Shown: positions 8,445 through 17,213, counted from the stretch's first letter. The stretch: DNA of 64,000 nt from Ga0077555 sp041397775 (GCA_041397775.1 JAWKWB010000007.1:270878-334877), one strand, 5' to 3'. Numbers and translations: made by a program. Notes: generated from the sequence alone by a model not told the origin.

Positions 8445-9368
8445 ATGGCTGGGAGCGACGGACCGGCGATGAGGAGTCCTGGTGGCGCAGGCATCGACGA
8501 GGAATTGTCGCCGCCGTTTCGTATCCATGAGCCGGCCGTGCTCGGCACGCCCTTCGTGTTCTGCTCGCCGCATTCCGGGCGCGTTTATCCCGCGTCCTTC
8601 GTTGCCGCATCCCGCTTGAGCCCGCAGGCGCTGCGCAAGTCCGAGGATTGCTTCGTCGACGAGCTGTTCGTCGATGTCGCAGCGCTTGGCGCGCCTCTGC
8701 TGGCGGCCCGCTTTCCCCGCGCCTACATCGACGTCAATCGCGAACCCTACGAGCTCGATCCCGATCTCTTCAACGAGCCGCTGCCACCCTTCGCGAACAC
8801 CCAGTCCGTGCGCGTCGTCGGGGGGCTGGGGACCATCGCGCGCATCGTCGCCGATGCGGAGGAGATCTATCGCGAGCGCTTGACGGTCGCCGAGGCGCTG
8901 GGGCGGATCGAGCGCCTCTACAAGCCATTCCATGGCGCCCTCTCGGGGCTGCTGGAGCGCGCGCAGCGGGCTTTCGGGGTCGCCATTCTCGTCGATTGTC
9001 ACTCGATGCCGTCGACCACGGTCAATTTTGGCCATGGAAGCCGGCCCGACTTCGTGTTGGGCGACCGGTTCGGCGTCTCCTGCAATCAGAAGCTCGTCCG
9101 CCGCCTGCGCGAACTCCTGACCGATGCCGGCTACACGGTTCATCTCAACCGCCCTTATGCCGGAGGGTTCATCACGGAGCACTATGGCAAGCCGACCCGC
9201 GGCTTTCATGCCGTGCAGATCGAGATCAATCGCGGGCTCTACATGAACGAGGCGACGTTCGAGCGCGCGCACGGGTTCGACGCTCTGCGCGAGGATCTCG
9301 CGGGCGTCATGGCACAGTTGCTGTCCGAGTTGCCGGGAGCCGCGGGCCGTCAGGCCGCCGCCGAATAA
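8445..9368 (+). CDS. N-formylglutamate amidohydrolase family protein
   Basis: The product has 307 residues of the FGase family (PF05013 type), zinc-dependent hydrolases that release formate or an amino group from N-formylglutamate in histidine degradation. Visible motifs are SPHSGR (41-46), YIDVNREPYELDP (about 94-106) and DCHSMPS (184-190), which carry likely metal ligands and active-site residues, plus a late RGFHAVQIEINRGLYM segment. No hut genes flank it, and this type of stand-alone gene beside cpdR is common in rhizobia, so the physiological substrate is uncertain. ATG 8445 is taken as the start; ATG 8469 is an alternative with a slightly better purine-rich leader (GGGAG). Confidence 0.85.
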   Translation: MAGSDGPAMRSPGGAGIDEELSPPFRIHEPAVLGTPFVFCSPHSGRVYPASFVAASRLSPQALRKSEDCFVDELFVDVAALGAPLLAARFPRAYIDVNREPYELDPDLFNEPLPPFANTQSVRVVGGLGTIARIVADAEEIYRERLTVAEALGRIERLYKPFHGALSGLLERAQRAFGVAILVDCHSMPSTTVNFGHGSRPDFVLGDRFGVSCNQKLVRRLRELLTDAGYTVHLNRPYAGGFITEHYGKPTRGFHAVQIEINRGLYMNEATFERAHGFDALREDLAGVMAQLLSELPGAAGRQAAAE

Positions 9369-9681
9369 GCTGGGCGGACGCCGGCAGCCGGCCCCATCCC
9401 CCTTCGGTATCTCGGAAGCCGCACGCAGCGCGGCTATCCGGCGTCCCGGTTCGGCCTGCGACGGGCGTTGCAGCATGTGGCGGCAGCGCCTTGCTCTGTG
9501 GCACCGAAAAGGACCCTCGTCCTGCACGCCCAGGCTCTCGCCCGCACGCTCGGCGAGGAAACCGAGGCAGAGGCGGAACCGGTGGAGGTGTCCGGAAAGG
9601 GTGGGGAGCTGGAGAAGCGGGGCCGGCGGGGAGACGGGATGACGCGTGCACCAGGCCGTGGCCTCGTCATTTCCACCCCAC
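9369..9681. other. intergenic region without supported gene
   Basis: The stretch lies between the amidohydrolase stop and the 3' end of the suhB/mmgR-like RNA. Open frames cover it on both strands (for example 9468-9725 plus), but they lack family likeness and ribosome-binding sites, and the plus-strand frame runs through the RNA terminator. I see nothing else in it. Confidence 0.5.
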
Positions 9682-9717
9682 AAAAAGAAAAGGGGCCGCC
9701 GGTCACCCGTGCGGCCC
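9682..9717 (-). terminator. intrinsic terminator of the suhB/mmgR-like RNA
   Basis: The stem is GGGCCGC (9717-9711) with GCGGCCC (9699-9693), an 11-nt loop, and a downstream T-rich tract with one C on the minus strand (9691-9682). Confidence 0.88.
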
Positions 9718-9782
9718 AAGTCTAGGGAGGAAACGCCCAAAGGAGGGCTGTGAAGTGTGCGAGCAGCGCTCGCTCACCGCAC
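9682..9782 (-). ncRNA. mmgR: suhB/mmgR-like small regulatory RNA
   Basis: The minus strand reads promoter, then about 65 nt, then an intrinsic terminator. The body contains GCCCTCCTTTGGGCG and TTTCCTCCCTAGACTT, the CU-rich anti-Shine-Dalgarno segments characteristic, as I recall, of the Rfam suhB motif (MmgR / alpha-r8 sRNA of rhizobia). The 3' stem GGGCCGC...GCGGCCC followed by CTTTTCTTTTT is a textbook terminator. The name suhB comes from the usual neighbourhood of an inositol-phosphatase gene, and here such a gene starts at 10196. In Sinorhizobium MmgR limits polyhydroxybutyrate accumulation; transfer of that role to this organism is inference. Exact 5' end is predicted, not measured. Confidence 0.85.
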
Positions 9783-9788
9783 GAGACC

Positions 9789-9817
9789 AACATAGGCGCG
9801 CCCCGCCGGTCTCTCAA
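9789..9817 (-). promoter_or_regulatory. sigma-70-type promoter of the suhB/mmgR-like RNA
   Basis: Minus-strand TTGAGA (9817-9812), a 17-nt spacer and TATGTT (9794-9789). This is close to the rhizobial CTTGAC-N17-CTATAT consensus, and the predicted transcription start falls near 9782. Confidence 0.75.
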
Positions 9818-10195
9818 GGGTGGAATTTGTGCGGCGCGATAAAAATTGTGACTGGTTTTTGGGCAAACGCCGCCTATCGCCGTTTAATCGATTGAATTAA
9901 AATGATAAAAAATGGGACGACGCAATGTCGCATCGCCGCAATAGTATGGCGTCATGCGTAGAGCGCATAGCTAAGGCGGCGTCAGTCAGGCGATTGCCCT
10001 GGGTGTACCCCACATCGGCGGCCGGGCGCGCCGCATCCGGTTGGATGTCGGGCGCCGGATTGGCGCGAATCTCGTGCCTGCTCGCTGTGACGCACGGCCT
10101 CGCCGCCAAGCTGCGGCTACCCGCCTCCCGGAAAACGCGCTAAAGCTCGCGGCCTACGCGGCGCCTGGAGCCGCGCCGGCGATCGAGGCTGCAGG
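9818..10195. other. intergenic region upstream of hisN-like gene
   Basis: About 380 bp, including an unusually AT-rich segment around 9885-9915 (ATTGAATTAAAATGATAAAA). It probably holds the promoter of the phosphatase gene and upstream sequence of the sRNA promoter. The short frame 9925-10143 has no recognizable product. Confidence 0.4.
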
Positions 10196-11029
10196 ATGAA
10201 GGAACGAGGCGACGTGACGAAACTGAGCGCGCGCGAAATCAAAGCCCTATTGGCGACCGCGCACGAGCTTGCCGACCTGTCCGCGGCGCCGATCATGAAG
10301 TTCTTCCGCAAGCCGCTCGATGTCGAGAACAAGGCCTCCGGAGGGGACTTCGACCCCGTGACGGCGGCCGACAAGGCTGCCGAGCGCGTCATCCGCAAGC
10401 GGCTGGCGCAGGCGTTTCCCGACCATGGCATCCTCGGCGAGGAGTACGGCGCGCAAGCGTCCGATTCGCCATATACATGGGTCATCGATCCCATCGACGG
10501 CACCAAGGCCTTCATTACGGGCACCCCGCTCTGGGGCACCTTGATCGGGCTCGCACACCACGGGCGAGCCGTCCTGGGCGTCATGAACCAGCCCTTCACG
10601 GGCGAGCGTATCTGGGCGGCGGGCGGCGCCAGCTTCTGGCGCACGGCCGATGGTCGCCAGCGCCGCAACCGCACGCGCGATTGTGCGCGCCTCGAAGACG
10701 CCATGCTGGCGACCACGAGCCCCGATCTCCTGCAGGGGCCGGGTGAACTGGAGGCCTTCCTCGCCTTGAAGGCGCGTGCGCGCCTCACGCGCTACGGCGG
10801 TGACTGCTACGCCTATTGCCTGCTGGCTGCCGGCCACGTCGATCTCGTGGTCGAGACCGGCCTGAAGCCGCACGACGTCATGGCCCTCATTCCCATCATC
10901 GAGCAGGCGGGTGGCCGCATGACGAATTGGGATGGCGGCCCCGCCGAGGCCGGCGGCCGCATCGTCGCCGCCGGCAACGCGAAGCTGCACGACCTGGCCC
11001 TGCGCCGCATCGCACGCACCCTGAAATAG
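10196..11029 (+). CDS. hisN: histidinol-phosphatase, inositol monophosphatase family
   Basis: The product has 277 residues with the full metal-binding set of the IMPase/FBPase superfamily: FDPVTAADKAAE (52-63), GEEYG (81-85), WVIDPIDGTKAFITG (95-109) with D98 and D101, and a late Asp in KPHDVMAL (D227). The W-x-I-D-P-I-D-G-T-K-x-F plus PLWGTLIGLA combination is typical of HisN, which dephosphorylates histidinol phosphate in histidine synthesis, rather than of SuhB or CysQ. Other inositol-phosphatase-family substrates remain possible. The start at 10196 has GAGG eight bases upstream. Converges with the hydrolase gene that ends at 11045. Confidence 0.82.
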   Translation: MKERGDVTKLSAREIKALLATAHELADLSAAPIMKFFRKPLDVENKASGGDFDPVTAADKAAERVIRKRLAQAFPDHGILGEEYGAQASDSPYTWVIDPIDGTKAFITGTPLWGTLIGLAHHGRAVLGVMNQPFTGERIWAAGGASFWRTADGRQRRNRTRDCARLEDAMLATTSPDLLQGPGELEAFLALKARARLTRYGGDCYAYCLLAAGHVDLVVETGLKPHDVMALIPIIEQAGGRMTNWDGGPAEAGGRIVAAGNAKLHDLALRRIARTLK

Positions 11030-11044
11030 GCGGCGTGCGGGTAC

Positions 11045-12010
11045 TCAAGCCGCCGCGGCGGTGATGCCGAGGTAGGCGTCGAACGCCGCCCAGAAGCGCT
11101 GCCGAACCTCGTCGCGCTCTTGCAGGATCTCATGCTGCGATCCGGCGATGACGACGCGCGCACCGATCTTCATGCGGTTGGCGAGTTCCTCGATCGCGGC
11201 GGAGGAGACGATGCGGTCGTTGCCCGCCGCCACCATCAAGACCGGCACCCTGACCCGCAGTGCGAATTCCGGCTGCATCAGGCTGGCGCAAGAGCGTAGC
11301 GCCGCCCTCAGCCAAGCGACCGTCGGCCCGCCCAGGGCGAGGTGCGGGGCAACCTCGATGAGTTGCTGCGTGCGCCGGAACCGCTCCTGGTCGGACGTCA
11401 GGGGATTGTTCTGGAAGTCGCGCAATTCTTCCGGCTTGTCCGAGCCGCCGCGCACGTAGAGCTGGCCGGTCGGTCCCCAGCCCAGGAGTTCGGCGTAAAG
11501 CCGCACCAGCGCCCGTGGCGCGCCGAGCTTCTCGTCGGCGATCGTCACCATCGGCGCCGATAGCACCATGCGGTCGAACCACGAGTCGGCCGCGATCGCG
11601 TTATGGAGCAACATGTTGCCGCCCATGGAGTGGGCCAGCGCCACGTACGGCGGCGGGCAGTTTGGTAGCACCGCGTCCTGCATGAACCGCGCGAGATCGC
11701 GGCCGTACTCGGAGAAGCTGCGCACATGCCCCTTGCGCGGATTATCGAGTGGCCGCTGCGAGCCCCCCTGGCCGCGCCAGTCGTGGATCGCCACCGAAAA
11801 CCCGCGCCGCCTCAGATCCGAAATGACCTCGAAGTACTTCTCGATGAACTCGCCGCGGCCGGGAAAGACGCAAACGGTCCCGCGTCGGGGCGTTCGCGTG
11901 GGCTCCCAATGCGCATAGCGCAGGGCGGTGCCGTCATGTCCTTGAAACATGCCGACGGTGGCCCCGCTGGGAACGGGGTTGCGCGCGAGCGTGACGAGTT
12001 CGGTGCTCAT
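11045..12010 (-). CDS. alpha/beta hydrolase, lysophospholipase-like (PldB type)
   Basis: The product has 321 residues of the serine aminopeptidase / Hydrolase_4 group. The catalytic triad is readable: nucleophile S128 in ALAHSMGGN (His replaces the first Gly of the usual GHSMGG, a common variant), acid D265 in AAGNDRIV, base H293 in GSQHEIL. An early FPGRGEFIEKYFEV and HDWRGQGGS (oxyanion and cap entry) match lysophospholipase L2-type proteins. No signal peptide, so cytoplasmic or membrane-associated. It would hydrolyse lysophospholipids or monoacylglycerols, but no specific substrate can be assigned. Ends 15 bp from the end of hisN in a tail-to-tail arrangement. Confidence 0.85.
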   Translation of the reverse strand: MSTELVTLARNPVPSGATVGMFQGHDGTALRYAHWEPTRTPRRGTVCVFPGRGEFIEKYFEVISDLRRRGFSVAIHDWRGQGGSQRPLDNPRKGHVRSFSEYGRDLARFMQDAVLPNCPPPYVALAHSMGGNMLLHNAIAADSWFDRMVLSAPMVTIADEKLGAPRALVRLYAELLGWGPTGQLYVRGGSDKPEELRDFQNNPLTSDQERFRRTQQLIEVAPHLALGGPTVAWLRAALRSCASLMQPEFALRVRVPVLMVAAGNDRIVSSAAIEELANRMKIGARVVIAGSQHEILQERDEVRQRFWAAFDAYLGITAAAA

Positions 12011-12131
12011 GGCGATGGCCTGATGGTGGGGTCCCTGCGGCGGGACGTGACGGCAACCCGGTCCAGGTCACCTTATCACGACGCCAATCCCGATTGAACA
12101 CCGTGCGGATGCGACCCGCGTCCTTCGGCAA

Positions 12132-12172
12132 CGCCAAAAGCGAAGGCGGGCACGCCATGGCGACGTGCCCGC
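12132..12172 (-). terminator. probable intrinsic terminator
   Basis: A perfect 9-bp stem (GCGGGCACG at 12146-12154 and CGTGCCCGC at 12164-12172) is followed on the minus strand by the T-rich CTTCGCTTTTGG. It is placed to stop transcription of the exported-protein gene that ends at 12223. Confidence 0.55.
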
Positions 12173-12222
12173 GCGGTGTTTTCGACGCCCGCGACCGAGC
12201 GACGGCTGCAGTCGATCAGCGC

Positions 12223-12762
12223 TCAGTAGTAGGGCCGCTGAGGCGGATCGCGCCGGCTGTCCCAGGCGTAGGGCACGTGATCGTCTCGGCGCAAAAGTCG
12301 GCTGGCCACGATCTCGCCCGAGCAGCGGTCGATCTTCAGCGCATAGAGATCGCCGTTGCGGCGACGCGCATGCACGCGGGCCAGTCCGTTCTTCAGCCCG
12401 ACATCGCGAAATGCGCGCCAGCCCTCCGACTCGAGGCGGTCGCGGATCACCTCGTGGGGCACGCACGCATCCGCCCGGTGCCGATGCCGCGGTGGGCCCT
12501 CACGGTAGAACCGGTCCGGCGGATACACATCCACCCGCGGGATGGGAGGCTGCACCCGTTCCGCATAGAACGGGCGCCGGTAATGCTCGCGCGGCGGCGC
12601 GGCATCGTGGCCGTAGAGATCCCGATAGCGCGGGTCCTCGTAGGCCGACGCATAGCGATCATGGGGAATGTAGCCGTAGTCGAGATCGGCTGCTTTGGCG
12701 CCGGCCATGCCGGTTCCAAGTGCCGCCGCAACTGCAAGTGCTGCAACGGTCGTGCGTGTCAT
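12223..12762 (-). CDS. exported hypothetical protein with basic C-terminal domain
   Basis: The product has 179 residues with a clear signal peptide (MTRTTVAALAVAAALGTGMA..., cleavage near AKAA|D at 25). The next ~70 residues are rich in Tyr, Pro, Arg, His and Asp. The C-terminal ~75 residues (CVPHEVIRDRLESEGWRAFR...GDLYALKIDRCSGEIV) resemble the small PepSY-like domain of many Hyphomicrobiales periplasmic proteins. Two Cys residues could pair. The start at 12762 has AGGAGG upstream and gives the signal peptide at once. Function unknown. Confidence 0.7.
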   Translation of the reverse strand: MTRTTVAALAVAAALGTGMAGAKAADLDYGYIPHDRYASAYEDPRYRDLYGHDAAPPREHYRRPFYAERVQPPIPRVDVYPPDRFYREGPPRHRHRADACVPHEVIRDRLESEGWRAFRDVGLKNGLARVHARRRNGDLYALKIDRCSGEIVASRLLRRDDHVPYAWDSRRDPPQRPYY

Positions 12763-13000
12763 CGCTGGGGATCCTCCTGGCGCGATTGCGCGGCAAAGCC
12801 GCGTCTCCCTCCCAAGGCAATCTGGCGACATCAACCTGAATGCAGGCTCAAGCCCGCGTTCATCCTGCATTCACCGGACGTCGCCACGCCCCCCACGCCT
12901 TGAACGCTAACAGCTTGCAGTTAGGTGGAAAAGTGCATCCCGCCAACTCTTCGCGCGCGTTGCGGCCAGAGCACACGGTGCGCTCTTTCCCTGTACGGAC

Positions 13001-13029
13001 GAAAAAGGCCCGATCTCGCGACCGGGCCT
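13001..13029 (-). terminator. intrinsic terminator of bamE
   Basis: The stem AGGCCCG/CGGGCCT is followed by TTTTTC on the minus strand, 40 bp after the bamE stop. Confidence 0.85.
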
Positions 13030-13070
13030 GTCGGTAGGCTTTGATCCGTGAACGTCCATCCGGTGGCGGA

Positions 13071-13541
13071 TCAATCCGGTATGATCTTCTGCTTGGCGCC
13101 GACGCCGCGGAAGAATTTCGCAAGGAAGCCCTTGTCGCGCATGTAGGCCTGGGTCTCACCCTTGCTGAAGTCGACGATCTGTCCGTCCTTGAGCCCGTAA
13201 TGCGCGATGCGATCCACGGTCTCCGCTGGGCCGAAGTAGACGGCGACGACCTTGCGGTCGACTTCCTGCTCTTTGAAGAAGGCGGTCTGCTTGTTGGTGC
13301 TCGAAATGTAGTAGAAGGCCCGGTTTCCCGAGACGCTGGAGGTGGTATCGGGCGTTCCCAGCGTGGTGCGCACGGCATCCTGCGTCATGCCGGGCTGGAT
13401 CTGCTGCAGATCCGTATCGCCGAACTGGTGGCCATGCTTCAGCGTCGTCGTCGAGCAGCCGGACAAGGCGACCATCACGAGCGCCGCGGCGCTGGCGGCG
13501 CGCAGGTCGAGACTGCGAATTTTCGGGCGAGTGGACATCAT
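13071..13541 (-). CDS. bamE: outer membrane protein assembly factor BamE (SmpA/OmlA lipoprotein)
   Basis: The product has 156 residues with a lipoprotein signal ending in the lipobox LSGC (Cys about residue 29). The mature part has the SmpA/OmlA signature: IQPGMTQDAVRTTLGTPDTTS followed by an aromatic strand FYYISS and a later VVAVYF strand. BamE is an outer-membrane lipoprotein of the BAM complex that helps BamA insert beta-barrel proteins. The tail (RGVGAKQKIIPD) is an extension typical of alphaproteobacterial members. Two consecutive ATGs (13541, 13538) can serve as start. Transcribed divergently from the bc1-chaperone/plsX block, an arrangement seen in other alphaproteobacteria. Confidence 0.92.
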   Translation of the reverse strand: MMSTRPKIRSLDLRAASAAALVMVALSGCSTTTLKHGHQFGDTDLQQIQPGMTQDAVRTTLGTPDTTSSVSGNRAFYYISSTNKQTAFFKEQEVDRKVVAVYFGPAETVDRIAHYGLKDGQIVDFSKGETQAYMRDKGFLAKFFRGVGAKQKIIPD

Positions 13542-13727
13542 GGCACTGCTGGCTTCATTTCCTCGGCTGGCACATGGCACAAGGACGCGCCATAACGGCA
13601 ACTCGAATTCAACACTCGGCTGTGCGAACAGTGGATCTGTCGCATACCGCCGGGGGGATGCGGTGACAACCTACCTTGCTGGCCTCGCCCACAGTTGCGT
13701 GCGGTCGGACGGGTGAATGAGATCGGA

Positions 13728-14315
13728 ATGGGCAACCTCATGTTGCGTTGGCGCACACGAACGGCCGAGCGGGACCGCATCGCAAACAGCCTGTACGACG
13801 CGATTGTGGCGCAAGCGCGGGAGGCTGTGTTCTATCGCGAAGGTCAGGTTCCCGACACGATGGAGGGCCGCATCGAGATGATCATGCTGCACGTGGCCAT
13901 CCTGCTCGAGCGCTTGAAAACCGAAGGAAATTCGGGGCAGCGGGTCGGCCAGCGCGTCATGGAGAATTTCGTGGCCGAGATGGACGACGCACTGCGCCAG
14001 ATCGGCATTGGCGACATGGGCGTACCCCATCGCGTCAAGCGGGCTGCCGCCGCGCTGGGCGAGCGCTGCCGGGACTATCAGGGCGCGTTGAGCCCGTCCC
14101 CCGCCGTCGACGCGTCCCGCGGCGATCCGTTGGCGGCGGCCCTGGCGCGCCACATCTATGCGAGTGCGCCGGTCGCAGGCACGGCACATCCCGTCGTGCC
14201 GCTGGCGGCCTACGTCAGGGGGGCCTCGCAGGCTCTGGCCGCATGGCCGAGCGAGGCGCTGCTCGACGGCCGCATCGAGCTGCCGCAACCGCAGCCCGCC
14301 GCTTTCGCGGTATGA
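13728..14315 (+). CDS. ubiquinol-cytochrome c chaperone family protein (CBP3-like)
   Basis: The product has about 195 residues and belongs to the Ubiq_cyt_C_chap family (CBP3/UQCC1 homologues), which helps assemble cytochrome bc1 in mitochondria and is assumed to do so in alphaproteobacteria. Typical features are YDAIVAQAREAVFYREG near the N-terminus, a central MIMLHVAILLERLK helix, and FVAEMDDALRQIGIGDMGVPHRVKRAA. ATG 13728 was taken as start; GTG 13713 and ATG 13740 are alternatives because no strong Shine-Dalgarno settles it. Its stop overlaps the start of the following DUF177 gene (ATGA), so the two are translationally coupled. Confidence 0.87.
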   Translation: MGNLMLRWRTRTAERDRIANSLYDAIVAQAREAVFYREGQVPDTMEGRIEMIMLHVAILLERLKTEGNSGQRVGQRVMENFVAEMDDALRQIGIGDMGVPHRVKRAAAALGERCRDYQGALSPSPAVDASRGDPLAAALARHIYASAPVAGTAHPVVPLAAYVRGASQALAAWPSEALLDGRIELPQPQPAAFAV

Positions 14316-14866
14316 GCGGAGTGGGAACGACCATGGATATCTTGCGCTGGACACACGCCGTTGCCTCGATCCCCGACAAGGGGCTGGCCCAGGATCGTGC
14401 GGCGACGGAGGCCGAATGCGCCGCGATTGGCGCGGCGCTGGGCGTTCTCGCCTGCCGATCGCTGCGTGCGCGCTATCGCATCGCCCCGCGGGGTACGGGC
14501 GTCTATCGGCTATCCGGCCGGGTCGTCGCCGACGTGGAGCAGGCATGCGTGGTCACGCTCGAGCCCGTCGCAGAGCGCATCGAGGCCGAGTTGAGTGTGC
14601 TGTTGCGTCCCGCCGCCCGCCGCCAGGACGACGCGCTGGATATCACCGACCCCTTCGACGAGGACGAGGTGGAGGAGATCGAATCCGGCACGATCGACGT
14701 CGGCCGCATCGTCTACGAGGAAATCGCCTCGCGGCTCGATCCCTATCCGCGCGCTCCCGGCGCCGACTTCGATTGGAAGGACGAGGCGGCATCCGAAAGC
14801 GACGAGGAGAAGGAGAATCCCTTCGCCAAGCTCGCGGCGCTGCGCAAGGAAGATCCGCAGAAATAG
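14312..14866 (+). CDS. DUF177 (YceD-type) protein
   Basis: The product has 184 residues of the DUF177/YceD family, often encoded just before rpmF or plsX. The diagnostic core is YRLSGRVVADVEQACVVTLEPV (about residues 65-86), containing the family's single conserved Cys, with an acidic stretch DITDPFDEDEVEEIESG afterwards and EEIASRLDPYPRAPG. Plant and bacterial members are linked to 23S rRNA/ribosome accumulation; the mechanism is not established. ATG 14312 overlaps the previous stop; ATG 14333 with GGGAACG upstream is an alternative. The C-terminus ends in KLAALRKEDPQK, a typical tail. rpmF is not between this gene and plsX. Confidence 0.87.
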   Translation: MSGVGTTMDILRWTHAVASIPDKGLAQDRAATEAECAAIGAALGVLACRSLRARYRIAPRGTGVYRLSGRVVADVEQACVVTLEPVAERIEAELSVLLRPAARRQDDALDITDPFDEDEVEEIESGTIDVGRIVYEEIASRLDPYPRAPGADFDWKDEAASESDEEKENPFAKLAALRKEDPQK

Positions 14867-15119
14867 CGCGGATGCCCGGCCGGTTGCCGGCCGGTTGCCT
14901 CGTAGGCAACTGAAGGCCGAGAAGAGTGCGGGCAACCGAAGGCCAACAAAACCGCAGGCGGCGGAATGGCTACGGTTTGCCGATCGCTGCGGAGAGGCAC
15001 GCAATTCAGGTTGTTTCGGCAATCGAAATCGCTATGGTCGGGCGGTTTTCAGGGGTGGTTAGGTGGGGCATCCGCGCGGCATCGGCGCGGGCTCCGCGCA
15101 AGCAGTCGGACGAAGCCGC

Positions 15120-16232
15120 ATGGCAGGGGAGAAGACACTCGCGCTCGACGCGATGGGCGGGGATCACGGCCCGGAAGTGGTCGTGCCCGGTGCTGCCCTG
15201 GCATTGGCGCAGCATCCCGACATGCGCTTTGCGATCTTCGGGGACGAGGCGCGTATTGCGGCGGCCATCGCGGCGCACCCAGCACTCGCCGCCCGCTCGC
15301 GCATCGTTCACACGGCGCTTTCCATCGGCATGGACGACAAGCCCAGCCAGGCGCTGCGCCGCGGCAAGGGCTCCAGCATGTGGCTGGCCCTCGAGGCCGT
15401 GAAGAATGGCGAAGCCGCCGCTGCCATTTCCGCCGGCAACACCGGCGCGCTGATGGCGGTCGCGCGCCTCATTCTTCGCCCCATGCCCGGCATCGAACGG
15501 CCCGCGATCGCTGCGCAGTGGCCTACGATCCACAAGCCGTCGATCGTCCTGGATGTAGGTTCCAACATCGGCGCCACGCCGCGCCAGCTCATGGAATTCG
15601 CGTTGATGGGCGCCGCCATGGCGCGCGCGCGGCTGCACGTGGACCGGCCGACGGTCGGCCTGCTCAATGTCGGCACCGAGGAGATCAAGGGCAACGAAGC
15701 GGTGAAAGAGGCGCACGCGCGCCTGAAGCGCGACGACCTCGGCCTGCCGTTGACCTATCACGGCTTCGTGGAAGGCGATCAGATCGGCCAGGGCGTGGTC
15801 GATGTCGTGGTGGTGGAGGGTTTTGCGGGCAACATTGCCTTGAAGACCGCCGAAGGCACCGCCAGGCAGATGGGCACCTACCTGAAAGACGCGATGACCC
15901 GGAGCTGGATCACCAAGCTGGGAGCGGTCATCGCGCGCGGCGGCTTCGAGGCCTTGAAGGCGCGCATCGATCCGCGCCGCCTCAACGGCGGGCCTTTCCT
16001 CGGCCTCAACGGCATTGCGATCAAGAGCCACGGGGGCACGGACGCATTCGGTTTTGCTCATGCGATCAATGTCGGCTACGACATGGCCGCCAGCGGGTTC
16101 CGGGAACGGCTGGCCGCCGATATCGAAGCATTCGGCGCGAAGCTCGACGCCGATGTTGCAACTGCGGACGGCGAGCGTGAATCCAGCGCGGCGGTGCCGG
16201 GTGGCCCACGCGACGACGACAAGACGAGGTGA
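15120..16232 (+). CDS. plsX: phosphate acyltransferase PlsX
   Basis: The product has 370 residues. PlsX converts acyl-ACP to acyl-phosphate at the membrane surface, feeding PlsY in phospholipid synthesis. The family markers are LALDAMGGDHGPEV (about 6-19), AISAGNTGALMAVA, DVGSNIGATPRQLMEFALMG, LLNVGTEEIKGNE and VVEGFAGNIALKTAEG, all present. The C-terminal ~30 residues are a poorly conserved hydrophilic tail. It is preceded by 253 bp with no gene, so it likely has its own promoter although it continues the DUF177 direction. It ends 3 bp before fabH and forms an operon with it. Confidence 0.97.
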   Translation: MAGEKTLALDAMGGDHGPEVVVPGAALALAQHPDMRFAIFGDEARIAAAIAAHPALAARSRIVHTALSIGMDDKPSQALRRGKGSSMWLALEAVKNGEAAAAISAGNTGALMAVARLILRPMPGIERPAIAAQWPTIHKPSIVLDVGSNIGATPRQLMEFALMGAAMARARLHVDRPTVGLLNVGTEEIKGNEAVKEAHARLKRDDLGLPLTYHGFVEGDQIGQGVVDVVVVEGFAGNIALKTAEGTARQMGTYLKDAMTRSWITKLGAVIARGGFEALKARIDPRRLNGGPFLGLNGIAIKSHGGTDAFGFAHAINVGYDMAASGFRERLAADIEAFGAKLDADVATADGERESSAAVPGGPRDDDKTR

Positions 16233-16235
16233 ACA

Positions 16236-17213
16236 GTGGCGGTTATTCGTTCGGTGATCCGTGGCGTCGGAGCCTACCTTCCAAAGCGCGTCCTGACCAA
16301 CGACGAGATGTCGAAGATCGTCGACACGACGGACGAGTGGATCACGGAGCGCACCGGCATCAAGCAGCGCCACGTGGCCGCCGACGACGAAAAGACCAGC
16401 GATCTGGGGATCGCGGCGGCGCGGCAGGCTCTCGTGCGGGCCGGCATCGACCCGATCGAGATCGATCTCGTCATCTGTGCCACCGCGACGCCCGATCGCA
16501 CCTTCCCCGCAACGGCCGTGAAGATCCAGGCGGCGCTGGGTATCACCAAGGGCGCGGCCTTCGACATCCAGGCCGTCTGCTCGGGCTTCGTCTACGCCAT
16601 GGCGACCGCCGACAATTTCCTCAAGACGGGCCAGTTCAAGCGCGCGCTCGTCATCGGTGCGGAGACCTTCTCGCGCATCCTCGACTGGACGGATCGCGGC
16701 ACCTGCGTGCTCTTCGGTGACGGCGCCGGCGCCGTCGTTCTCGAGGCCCAGCCGCAGCACGGCGGACGCGAGGACCGCGGCATCCTCGCCACCAAGATCC
16801 GCTCGGACGGACGCTACGAGGACCTGCTGTATGTCGACGGCGGCCCAGGCTCCACGAAAACCACCGGCCATCTGCGCATGAACGGCCGCGAGGTGTTCCG
16901 GCACGCGGTCCAGAAGATCCACGGCGTGATCGAAGAAACCCTCGTCATGACCGGCTACGCCCCGGATGAAATCGATCTTTACGTGCCGCACCAGGCCAAC
17001 CAGCGCATTCTGGATGGCATCGCCAAGAAACTCGGCGTCGCGCCGGAGAAGATCATGGTGACGCTGTCCAAGCACGGCAATACGTCGGCAGCCTCCATCC
17101 CGCTCGCCCTCAATCAGGCGTTCGAGCAGCACAAACTGAAGGAAGGCTCGCTCGTGCTGATGGAAGCGATGGGGGGCGGTTTCACCTGGGGCGCCGTGCT
17201 GGCTCGCTGGTAA
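16236..17213 (+). CDS. fabH: beta-ketoacyl-ACP synthase III
   Basis: The product has 325 residues. FabH condenses acetyl-CoA with malonyl-ACP and starts fatty acid synthesis. The catalytic triad is Cys115 (AVCSGF), His252 (PHQANQRI) and Asn282 (HGNTSAA). Other markers are TTDEWITERTGIKQRH near the N-terminus and GDGAGAVVLE in the middle. The start is GTG at 16236, three bases after the plsX stop and preceded by GACGAGGTGAA; its second residue onward (AVIRSVIRGVGAYLP) fits the family N-terminus. Length and motifs are fully normal. Confidence 0.97.
   Translation: MAVIRSVIRGVGAYLPKRVLTNDEMSKIVDTTDEWITERTGIKQRHVAADDEKTSDLGIAAARQALVRAGIDPIEIDLVICATATPDRTFPATAVKIQAALGITKGAAFDIQAVCSGFVYAMATADNFLKTGQFKRALVIGAETFSRILDWTDRGTCVLFGDGAGAVVLEAQPQHGGREDRGILATKIRSDGRYEDLLYVDGGPGSTKTTGHLRMNGREVFRHAVQKIHGVIEETLVMTGYAPDEIDLYVPHQANQRILDGIAKKLGVAPEKIMVTLSKHGNTSAASIPLALNQAFEQHKLKEGSLVLMEAMGGGFTWGAVLARW

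Noticed and set aside
9468..9725. 85-residue plus-strand frame before the suhB-like RNA
   Set aside because: Low-complexity product with no family, no ribosome-binding site, and it reads through the minus-strand RNA terminator.
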